Shown here piece by piece: positions 1 to 5,113 of a DNA stretch of 5,466 bases. Made by a program: the position numbers and the translations under genes. Position 1 is the first letter of the stretch, and each line of letters starts with the position of its first letter. The stretch lies in assembly GCA_903851455.1 (NCBI GenBank), contig CAINOM010000318.1:1-5466 (forward strand), read 5' to 3'. A model generated the notes under the pieces. That model ran no database searches. It was given only the letters and a program-made list of their open reading frames with translations, and was not told the origin of the DNA. Source of the stretch: an uncultured Bacteroidota bacterium. Lineage in GTDB: Bacteria; Bacteroidota; Bacteroidia; Chitinophagales; Chitinophagaceae.

Positions 1-14
1 AGTAAGACTTTTAT

Positions 15-50
15 AAATCGGTTGCGGAAAATTCTCTCCGCAACCGATTT
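15..50. terminator. Strong hairpin, likely (bidirectional) intrinsic terminator
   Basis: A perfect 14-bp inverted repeat is visible: AAATCGGTTGCGGA at 15-28 pairs with 37-50 around an 8-nt loop. It starts a few bases beyond the minus-strand stop codon at 56-58, where a terminator for that reading frame would sit. A short T-run follows the stem on the plus strand (TTTT at 48-51), and the minus-strand exit is A/T-rich, so it may also end a plus-strand gene outside the window. The stem is seen directly; terminator function is inferred, since neither U-tract is long. Confidence 0.65.
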
Positions 51-55
51 TCAGA

Positions 56-395
56 TTACAAATTTGCGGTAAATTTAATTGTGAAAGTATTGGCCCTGCT
101 ATCAGTGAGTTTTATCAAATACAAACCGGGCGCGGCATCCACAATTTTCAGCTTAGCCTCACCGGCAACAAAATGAATCTGATCTTTGAAGATGCTCATT
201 CCTTCTGCATTAAAAACTTCGGCAGTCTCTTTCATTAGTAGAGTAATTTTTTGCAAAACTTCTATTAAACGGCTGCGCATCATTTCTAGCTGCTGTTCTC
301 TCCCGCTGTTTGTACACAATACTTGCGCGGTGCAGCTGCGCACCTGCCGATAGTGTTGTTATGATGACTACTATGAAGAGTAGCAGTTTTTTCAT
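56..395 (-). pseudogene. Frame-broken remnant of a T9SS-exported protein (signal peptide plus sorting-domain end)
   Basis: Two minus-strand reading frames each carry half of a recognisable secreted protein. The first starts at 395 with MKKLLLFIVVIITTLSAGAQ, a textbook signal peptide with a cleavage site after AGA, and runs to a stop at 210-212. The second is open from 343 to 56 and ends like a type A T9SS sorting domain: an alternating hydrophobic stretch, then APGLYLIKLTDS and a final IKFTANL before the stop. No stop-free single frame joins them, so at least one frameshift lies between about 343 and 210. Even if rejoined, the product would be only about 113 residues, with almost nothing between signal peptide and sorting domain; known cargo proteins carry hundreds of residues there. 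A frameshift plus a large internal deletion fits best. Alternatives are a genuine short CTD-only protein with a sequencing error, or chance overlap. An imperfect -7 box (TATCTTTA, minus strand, 421-414) precedes the start. Confidence 0.55.
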
Positions 396-596
396 CGTGC
401 GGGTTTGTATAAATAAAGATAATGTAAAATATCTAAACCCAGTTGCATCCATTTCAGCTGCAGGCCCCCGCCTCGCCTGGCACTTGCGGTGAAGTTGCCA
501 TGCAGCACATATACCCTGGCTTCACCAACGTTTTGCTTTAGTTTTACGTCTATATATAGGTAACCACTTTTTTTTACCCAAAAAACTCCCTCACCT
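396..596. other. Intergenic region with an imperfect hairpin, upstream of the propeller gene
   Basis: This stretch separates the minus-strand remnant from the plus-strand gene at 597, so it would hold both divergent promoters. At 488-526 there is an interrupted inverted repeat: GGTGAA (488-493) with TTCACC (521-526), and GCCA (497-500) with TGGC (517-520), separated by a 3-nt bulge and a 16-nt loop. GGGTTT and AAACCC form another widely spaced pair at about 399-440. TTTTG at 531-535, followed by an AT-rich stretch near 551-558, is a weak promoter candidate for the gene at 597, but no good TAnnTTTG box is present. No small gene is convincing here. Confidence 0.4.
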
Positions 597-2024
597 ATGA
601 TCCGTTCTGTTAAATGTTGCATGCTATTGTTGTTGTGCGTTGTGGGCGCGGGTGCGCGGGCGCAGTCATGGTCTCCCGTGGGCGTTCCCGATTTTACGGG
701 CATCTATGCCCGTTACCAGTCTGTTGCCATAGATGGCAGCGGCACGCCCTATGTGGCTTTCTCAGATAATAGTTATGGCGCAAAAGCAACGGTCATGAAA
801 TTCAGCGGCGGCAGTTGGGTAACTGTGGGCACGCCGGGCTTCTCGGCAGATACTGCCACTAATACATCCATTGCCGTTGATGGCAGCGGCACGCCCTACG
901 TGGCCTATACCGACTATGCCAACGGGCAAAAGGCCAGCGTGATGAAGTATAACGGCAGCGCATGGGTCGCCGTGGGCAGTGCTGGCTTTTCCGCCGGTGC
1001 GGCTGGCGGTTACCACTGGATAACCATAGATGCAGGCGGCAATCCCTGGGTGGCTTATGCAGATGGGGGTAATGCCAACAAAGCCACCGTGATGAAATAC
1101 AGCAGCGGCGCATGGGCGCCTGTGGGCAGCGCAGGCTTTACCGACAGCACAGCAGGCAGCGTGTGCATAGCGCTCGACGCCGGCGGCACCCCCTTCGTGA
1201 GCTTTGCCGATGCTGGCCATAGTTTCGTTTCTTCTTTTTTTCTTACTGGCTTTGGCACCGCCGTTCAGATGGGCCCTGGCACTACCGTAATGAAGTATAG
1301 CGGCGGCAGCTGGGTTGTAGTTGGCGCTGCGGGTTTTTCGGGCGAATGTGTCTCTTCTCCCTGCCTGGCCATAGACGCAAGCGACAACCCCTATGTGGCC
1401 TACACGGGCTTCAGCGAGGAGGATAAAGTGTCTGTACAGAAATATAACGGCACAAGCTGGGAGTTAGTGGGCAGTGCAGGCTTCTCTGCCGATACCGCTA
1501 TTTTCGTTTCGCTGGTCATTGATGGCAGCGGCACTCCCTGGGTGGCCTATGACGACGAGGGCTGGAGTACCACCGTTCCCGGCGTTACGGTGAAGAAATT
1601 TACCGGCGGCAGCTGGGCCACTGTGGGCAGCAGCGACTTCTCCCCCGGCCTTGGTCTTTATGTAGACCTGGCATTAAATACTGCCGATACACCTTATGTG
1701 GTCTTCTCTGATCAAAGCGACGGCGGGAGGACAACAGTAATGAGCTTTGGCGCGGCCACCGGGACAAAGAACATTGATGCCCCAAGTAGCGACCTGCGTA
1801 TATTCCCCGATCCCTGCAATGGCACCTTCACCCTCCGCATCTCTTCACTCCAAAATGAAGATGTACCCGTAACAATAGTAAATATGCTGGGCGAAAAAGT
1901 AAAAGAATTCACAGCGCCTGCCAATGCGGATATTGCACTGCGGCTGGATTTGGCACCGGGAGTGTATAATCTGAGTGCGCTTACCAGCGGAGGGCTCCTG
2001 AATACGAAGGTGGTGGTGGAGTAA
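597..2024 (+). CDS. Secreted seven-repeat (predicted beta-propeller) protein with T9SS type A sorting domain
   Basis: The 475-residue product begins with a basic, hydrophobic signal peptide (residues 1-22, likely cleaved after ARA, leaving Q23). Residues 24-385 consist of seven repeats beginning at W25, W74, W123, W173, W239, W288 and W340, spaced 49-52 residues apart except the fourth (66). The consensus is W..VG..GFS...., then (A/V)(I/L)D..G(T/N)P(Y/W)VAY.D, then K.(T/S)VMKY.G. Seven repeats of this size suggest a closed seven-bladed propeller; the fold is inferred. Residues 399-475 form a type A sorting domain (FPDPCNGTFTL, VNMLGEKV, LAPGVYNLSAL, terminal KVVVE), which routes cargo through the type IX system to the cell surface or medium. 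The FPDPCNG motif replaces the commoner YPNPxxG. The ATG at 597 is chosen because it supplies the basic residues before the hydrophobic core. The gene is visibly richer in G+C than its neighbours, partly from Gly/Ala codons. The ligand or substrate is unknown, and I see no catalytic motif. Confidence 0.85.
   Translation: MIRSVKCCMLLLLCVVGAGARAQSWSPVGVPDFTGIYARYQSVAIDGSGTPYVAFSDNSYGAKATVMKFSGGSWVTVGTPGFSADTATNTSIAVDGSGTPYVAYTDYANGQKASVMKYNGSAWVAVGSAGFSAGAAGGYHWITIDAGGNPWVAYADGGNANKATVMKYSSGAWAPVGSAGFTDSTAGSVCIALDAGGTPFVSFADAGHSFVSSFFLTGFGTAVQMGPGTTVMKYSGGSWVVVGAAGFSGECVSSPCLAIDASDNPYVAYTGFSEEDKVSVQKYNGTSWELVGSAGFSADTAIFVSLVIDGSGTPWVAYDDEGWSTTVPGVTVKKFTGGSWATVGSSDFSPGLGLYVDLALNTADTPYVVFSDQSDGGRTTVMSFGAATGTKNIDAPSSDLRIFPDPCNGTFTLRISSLQNEDVPVTIVNMLGEKVKEFTAPANADIALRLDLAPGVYNLSALTSGGLLNTKVVVE
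669..1751 (+). repeat. Seven in-frame tandem repeats of about 147 bp within the propeller gene
   Basis: Repeats begin at about 669, 816, 963, 1113, 1311, 1458 and 1614. Short stretches are nearly identical at DNA level: GATGGCAGCGGCAC occurs at about 732, 879 and 1521, and the TGGGCAG-(T/C)GC segment recurs between units. Unit 4 carries about 17 extra residues near 1212-1280. DNA-level similarity suggests fairly recent internal duplication or gene conversion. Confidence 0.8.
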
Positions 2025-2143
2025 ACATCTTTAGCTAAAGACGACCTTACTAGCTCATGCATTTCCCGCAAGGGTAAAACATACATCCGCAAGTTGTTAC
2101 TGTCCGCCTGTAAGCAATATCATTGCCACATCAAATATCGATT

Positions 2144-2188
2144 AGCCTGAAAGGCTTAAATGTGAATAGCCGTGGGTGAAACCCACGG
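2144..2188. repeat. Pair of short palindromes with GAA loops, 5' of the REP/RAYT region
   Basis: Two hairpins share the same loop: AGCCT-GAA-AGGCT at 2144-2156, and CCGTGGGT-GAA-ACCCACGG at 2170-2188, which has an 8-bp perfect stem. Both follow the pattern T-GAA-A at the stem/loop boundary. They sit just left of the REP-like unit at 2212 and differ from it in stem sequence. They could be part of the same composite repeat, a separate REP family, or a terminator for the upstream gene, although no T-run follows directly. Confidence 0.6.
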
Positions 2189-2211
2189 TAGAAAGGCTTT
2201 TAATCGCAACC

Positions 2212-2307
2212 CCCAGTTGGGCGTGGTCTCCGACTACGTCCTCATGGAGCCCAATCTTCAGATTGGCGAATGCACAGAAAGTATGAGCGAAATTCAAATT
2301 ACACATT
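2212..2307 (+). repeat. REP-like unit, left copy (96 bp) in front of the transposase
   Basis: The unit contains three small palindromes: CCCA-GT-TGGG (2212-2221), GTGGTC-TCC-GACTAC (2223-2237, with one G/T wobble), and CCAATCT-TC-AGATTGG (2251-2266). A non-palindromic tail then runs to ACACATT at 2301-2307. The unit aligns without gaps to 4937-5032, with about ten differences by eye. GGAG (2246-2249) lies one base before the last hairpin. Its repetition elsewhere argues that the transposase coding region starts after it, at 2334. Confidence 0.8.
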
Positions 2308-2333
2308 ATTTTAGTAGCCTGATAATTCTAGCA

Positions 2334-2885
2334 ATGAGTACAGACTATCAAATAGAAGACCAATTTGCAACTCATTTTATTACGCCGACGATTGTAGATT
2401 GGGTAGATGTTTTCACGCGAAAGGCATATCGCGATATAGTTATGGATAGCCTTAGTTATTGCATAAAACATAAAGGCCTGATCCTGTATGGATATGTGAT
2501 AATGACCAACCACTTACATTTACTGGTCCGGAGCGAACCGGGGAAACTATCAGACACAATTCACGATTTTAAAAAGTTCACCGCTACTGCTTTACTCGAA
2601 GCAATAAGAAACGGACCGGAAAGCAGGCGGGAGTGGATATTGCCTCGTTTTGAATGGAATGCAGCACAAAATAAGCGGAGCACTGACAACCAGGTATGGA
2701 CACACGAGAACCGCCCCGAATATATTTACTCGAAAAAATTCTTTGATCAGAAACTGAAATACATACACGAAAACCCGGTTCGCGCAGGAATAGTGGAACA
2801 GCCGGAAGAGTATCTATACAGCAGTGCAAAAGCGTTGTTGCTTAACAAGCCTGGTCCTATGCCACTGGCAGACTGGTATAGCTGA
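2334..2885 (+). CDS. REP-associated tyrosine transposase (RAYT), Y1/HUH family
   Basis: The 183-residue product is recognisable as a Y1 transposase of the REP-associated group (Transposase_17 / COG1943 type). Visible hallmarks are DWVDVFTRKAYRDIV near residues 22-36, the metal-binding HUH-type motif in YVIMTNHLHLL (H60 and H62), W123 in the NQVW segment, and the nucleophile region KLKYIHENPVRAGIV with the probable catalytic Tyr143. Such enzymes nick single-stranded DNA beside hairpins through a 5'-phosphotyrosine link. The length fits this family. The frame is open upstream to a GTG at 2172, but those codons lie in the REP repeat, and family members typically start with M(S)xxYxxxD, so ATG 2334 is preferred over 2244 or 2283. 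No Shine-Dalgarno sequence is visible. All key residues are present and the frame is unbroken, so the protein may be active. The flanking REP copies are its likely substrates, which is inference. Confidence 0.9.
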   Translation: MSTDYQIEDQFATHFITPTIVDWVDVFTRKAYRDIVMDSLSYCIKHKGLILYGYVIMTNHLHLLVRSEPGKLSDTIHDFKKFTATALLEAIRNGPESRREWILPRFEWNAAQNKRSTDNQVWTHENRPEYIYSKKFFDQKLKYIHENPVRAGIVEQPEEYLYSSAKALLLNKPGPMPLADWYS

Positions 2886-2976
2886 AAAGATGCCCACAAG
2901 TAACAGCGAACATCAGAACATTAATTAACTTTATACAAAATGTGGCTATGGGCTTACTCACATATCAATACGCACA

Positions 2977-3020
2977 CCAATCTGAAGATTGGCATCCACA
3001 GCGATGTAGTCGGAGACTAC
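2977..3020 (-). repeat. REP-like unit, right copy, inverted
   Basis: Read on the minus strand this holds GTAGTC-TCC-GACTAC (3020-3006) followed by CCAATCT-TC-AGATTGG (2992-2977), the same order as in the left copy but in opposite orientation. The spacer between the palindromes differs from the other copies, and the tetranucleotide before the second hairpin reads GGAT rather than GGAG. The conserved tail seen in the other copies is not recognisable beyond it, so this copy is either diverged or a distinct right-end form. Confidence 0.75.
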
Positions 3021-3050
3021 GCCGAACGACCAAATTTTTTACTTATGAGA

Positions 3051-3071
3051 ACACTACGCACAACTGGGGGT
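3051..3071 (-). repeat. Partial REP head at the right boundary
   Basis: On the minus strand this reads ACCCCCAGTTG, then TGCGTAGTGT. It matches the head of the left REP copy (2209-2229) at roughly 17-18 of 21 positions. It is separated from the complete inverted REP palindromes by about 30 AT-rich bases, so the right end carries a second, truncated head. It forms the junction with the truncated regulator start next to it. Confidence 0.55.
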
Positions 3072-3101
3072 GATACCGAAAAGACGGTCGATGCGGTTCA
3101 T
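3054..3101 (-). pseudogene. Truncated 5' end of a YafY/WYL-type transcriptional regulator
   Basis: On the minus strand an ATG at 3101-3099 reads MNRIDRLFGI and then TPSCA before a TAG at 3056-3054. MNRIDR(L/I).. is the characteristic start of bacterial HTH-WYL (YafY-like) regulators, whose next residues should be an LT.LQ.. helix leading into the winged helix-turn-helix; none of that follows. The similarity ends at the point where REP-head sequence begins (3071). This suggests that REP/RAYT insertion, with loss of the rest, removed all but ten codons. I do not find the missing part left of the element at 2025-2206. Ten residues are little evidence, but the match to the family start is close and the coincidence with the repeat boundary supports it. 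The family assignment is from memory of the family pattern, unsearched. Confidence 0.5.
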
Positions 3102-3266
3102 TTTGGATGCGCTGTTTTGCGCGAAGTTAGCGGGTTGGGAAAGATAGTTAAATAAGTTCTGGGCAATCAACGTAGTTATTTTTTTTACCAGGGCGCGAAA
3201 TCGTTCAATTTTTACATACCTTTTTATCCTTATTATGCGTTATACATCCACAACCTTACCATAATT
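3102..3266. promoter_or_regulatory. Divergent intergenic region: old regulator promoter and promoter of the gene at 3267
   Basis: This region lies between the minus-strand regulator remnant and the plus-strand secreted-protein gene. An imperfect Bacteroidota -7 box TACCTTTT (3217-3224; consensus TAnnTTTG) is suitably placed for the gene at 3267. On the minus strand, TATCTTTC (3146-3139) with an upstream ATTG could be the old regulator promoter. A GCGC-TGTTTT-GCGC dyad lies at 3108-3121, in the former regulator leader. All boxes are one base off consensus and no good -33 TTTG pairs with the plus-strand box, so these are candidates only. Confidence 0.3.
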
Positions 3267-4823
3267 GTGAATATACACTATAAGAATACACCACTGCTAT
3301 TGTTGGTAATGCTCATGGCATTGCCCTTGCTAACAAATGGGCAGTATATTCAAAAGCTTTATGACATTGACTCCACGGACGATTGGGGTCTTGATATCTT
3401 TATACGGCCTGATAGTAATTTTATGATATTTGGCTGGTCGCAAAAGCAAATCAGCAATAAAGTCTTTGTGTTTAATATGACGGTGAGCACTGACGGCAAT
3501 ACTGTTCTCAACAGTCATTATTTATCCGGCGACAGTTCTGTTTATTGCGTGTGGCCTGGTAATGAGGGAGAAGTAAAAAGACTGGCAAACGGGCAATACA
3601 TATCACCAATAACAATGCAATCGCCCGATATTACGGGCAGTTACTTACATAGTACAAGCGGCATAGTAAAGTATAATGCGGCAGGCGATACGATATTTAT
3701 TAAAACGTTTACAGATACGGCTGCTTATTTTGATGTGCTTAATGCATGTGCAGTAATGCCTGATGGTGGCTACATACTGGGTGGGGAGCGTGGGGCGGAT
3801 ACGCCTTCAAATTACCCCGGCTTGCTTGTACGTACAGATAGTATGGGTGATACCCTATGGACGAAGAAATACATACACGACTCATTGCAGCCAGTGAGAA
3901 TTATTAATGTAATCCCGCTGCCTGACGGCAGGATAATTGCGGCAGCGCAAAATGAAACAGTAGCTGATACCGGGCCACCAGACTACCTGACCTACATAAA
4001 GTATAATCCCTGGTTTTTACTTCTGGATGGCATGGGAAATGTTCTGAGAGATACCGTATACGCTACCGGCTATTTAAGAGGGGACAATTGTGGTGAGCTG
4101 TATAAAGACATGGACGGAGGCTATATAAACATTGGCAACTTTGATTCCCTGTATACAAGCGACCCTTCGGAACCACGAAATTTCCCCGGATATGTGGCGC
4201 ACCTGGACAGTAATTTTAGAATTACATGGATCACATCCTTCCCGTATGATAGTATTTTGAGCCATCGGCAGCCAGTGATGGTACGACAACTGATGGATAG
4301 CAGCTATATAGTAATAGGGGACAATCCGCCCCTATACAAAGGATGGGCAATAAAGATTAGCCACGAGGGAATGATAGTTTGGAACAAATTCTTCGGAAAC
4401 GATGGCCTTGGCGGCTACTTAAGGGGTATTGCAGAGCGAACGGATGGAAGTATTGTATTTGTTGGGCGTGGTTATGCCTTTCCTTACTGGCATAAAGGAG
4501 ACGTTTGGCTATTGGGAGTGGACAGTAATGGGTGTGAGGTGGAAGGGTGTGGAATAACAAAAGTGGCACCAGTTAACGCCTCTCATGGCATTGAGGTAGA
4601 GATTTATCCGAACCCGGCAATTACACAAATGACCATTTCATCAAATACCAAGATGGCGTCTATTGTCATCACTAACCTTTTAGGGCAGATCGTGTACGAG
4701 CATTTATTGAACACTGAGAAAGCAGAGATTGACGTTGCGGACTTACCGAGCGGGATGTACCTTATTAGAGTAAATGAGCCAGATGGGCAGGTGAGGGAAG
4801 TAAAGAAGTTTATGAAAGAATAA
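3267..4823 (+). CDS. Secreted protein with T9SS type A sorting domain, repeated DGGYI/W-type segments
   Basis: The 518-residue product starts at a GTG. This start is preferred because it provides N-terminal Lys6 ahead of the hydrophobic core (residues 9-22); the next ATGs (residues 15 and 17) would cut into the signal peptide. Cleavage is likely after NG25, leaving Q26. The body (about 30-430) has loosely repeated blocks of the form DG.Y(I/L)..G followed by a strand and D..G...W.K.(Y/F): for example DGGYILGG (166-173) with DSMGDTLWTKKY (191-202), and DGSIVFVG (393-400). This is common in large secreted Bacteroidota proteins and suggests a propeller-like beta fold, which is inference. Residues about 442-518 form the sorting domain: VEIYPNP (444-450), ITNLLGQIVYE (468-478), LPSGMYLIRV (493-502) and the terminal KKFMKE. 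It is less G+C-rich than the upstream propeller gene. No enzymatic motif is visible, so function beyond export to the surface is unknown. Confidence 0.85.
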   Translation: MNIHYKNTPLLLLVMLMALPLLTNGQYIQKLYDIDSTDDWGLDIFIRPDSNFMIFGWSQKQISNKVFVFNMTVSTDGNTVLNSHYLSGDSSVYCVWPGNEGEVKRLANGQYISPITMQSPDITGSYLHSTSGIVKYNAAGDTIFIKTFTDTAAYFDVLNACAVMPDGGYILGGERGADTPSNYPGLLVRTDSMGDTLWTKKYIHDSLQPVRIINVIPLPDGRIIAAAQNETVADTGPPDYLTYIKYNPWFLLLDGMGNVLRDTVYATGYLRGDNCGELYKDMDGGYINIGNFDSLYTSDPSEPRNFPGYVAHLDSNFRITWITSFPYDSILSHRQPVMVRQLMDSSYIVIGDNPPLYKGWAIKISHEGMIVWNKFFGNDGLGGYLRGIAERTDGSIVFVGRGYAFPYWHKGDVWLLGVDSNGCEVEGCGITKVAPVNASHGIEVEIYPNPAITQMTISSNTKMASIVITNLLGQIVYEHLLNTEKAEIDVADLPSGMYLIRVNEPDGQVREVKKFMKE

Positions 4824-4936
4824 AAATTAGAGATCTTTTTTCATTGTTCACCTAAAACCGCCCAATAATGACTGTAAGCCAAACATGAGTGCCCGCCCAA
4901 TTGCCGCCAGATTTTGGCGTTACTTGCTCCCTTTTC
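4824..4936. other. Gene-free stretch before the distal REP copy
   Basis: Nothing convincing is coded here. A T-run at 4836-4841 shortly after the stop codon, with a weak AT pairing (ATGAAA 4812-4817 with TTTCAT 4839-4844), is at best a poor terminator. A small hairpin CGCCA-GATTT-TGGCG lies at 4905-4919, just before the REP-like unit, and might belong to the repeat context. Confidence 0.3.
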
Positions 4937-5032
4937 CCCAGTTGGGCGTAGTCTCCGACTACGTCCCAGCGGAGCCCAATCTTCAGATTGGCGAATGCAC
5001 AGAAAGCGTGAATAAAATTCAAATTACACATT
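4937..5032 (+). repeat. REP-like unit, distal copy (96 bp)
   Basis: This copy has the same order as the left copy: CCCA-GT-TGGG (4937-4946), a perfect GTAGTC-TCC-GACTAC hairpin (4948-4962), GGAG (4971-4974), CCAATCT-TC-AGATTGG (4976-4991), and the tail ending ACACATT at 5026-5032. Alignment to 2212-2307 needs no gaps. The differences cluster in the four bases before GGAG and in eight bases in the middle of the tail, leaving hairpins and outer tail conserved. There is no transposase gene here, so this would be a non-autonomous copy. Confidence 0.8.
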
Positions 5033-5113
5033 GACTTCTCCCAGCGGAGCCCAATCTTCAGATTGGCGAATGCACAGAAAGCGTGAATAAAATTCAAATT
5101 ACACATTGACTTC
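4964..5113 (+). repeat. Perfect 75-bp tandem duplication of part of the REP-like unit
   Basis: Positions 4964-5038 and 5039-5113 read identically by eye, with an offset of exactly 75 bases. Each copy contains GGAG, the CCAATCT-TC-AGATTGG hairpin and the whole tail. The GTAG hairpin lies outside the duplicated part and is present only once. Identity breaks on both sides (4963/5038 and 5039/5114), which defines the unit. Perfect identity indicates a recent duplication, or an assembly artefact. Confidence 0.85.

Larger units (their letters stand above)
2209..3071 (+). mobile_element. RAYT transposase flanked by inverted REP-like elements
   Basis: The boundaries are proposed from terminal inverted similarity. 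ACCCCCAGTTG at 2209-2219 reappears inverted at 3061-3071, and the match continues imperfectly (GCGTnGT) into the next ten bases. Inside these ends are REP-like palindromes on both sides of a Y1-type transposase gene. RAYTs are known single-copy, domesticated relatives of IS200/IS605 transposases that process REP sequences near their own gene; this arrangement matches. There is no TnpB gene and no obvious target-site duplication. The ends are inferred from similarity, not proven by an empty site. Confidence 0.6.

Noticed and set aside
392..703. Minus-strand open frame of 103 codons across the intergenic region
   Set aside because: It overlaps the start of the propeller gene, has no signal peptide or known motif, and covers the 488-526 hairpin and the remnant's leader.
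762..1220. Minus-strand open frames within the propeller gene
   Set aside because: They are antisense shadows of a G+C-rich repetitive gene whose sense frame has a signal peptide, repeats and sorting domain.
2028..2041. 14-bp palindrome TCTTTAGCTAAAGA just after the propeller gene, as terminator
   Set aside because: The stem would be only five A/T-rich pairs with no following T-run; it may be a chance palindrome.
2209..3071. Classical IS200/IS605 insertion sequence
   Set aside because: There is no TnpB, and the transposase carries the NPVRAG-type REP-associated pattern with REP palindromes on both sides, so RAYT fits better.
2940..3155. Plus-strand open frame of 71 codons
   Set aside because: Its first half translates the inverted REP copy, and its second half is antisense to the regulator remnant and leader. 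It has no recognisable protein pattern.
4937..5113. Possible CRISPR array
   Set aside because: The repeats are directly adjacent 75-bp units without spacers, and no cas gene is present; the palindromes identify them as REP-like.
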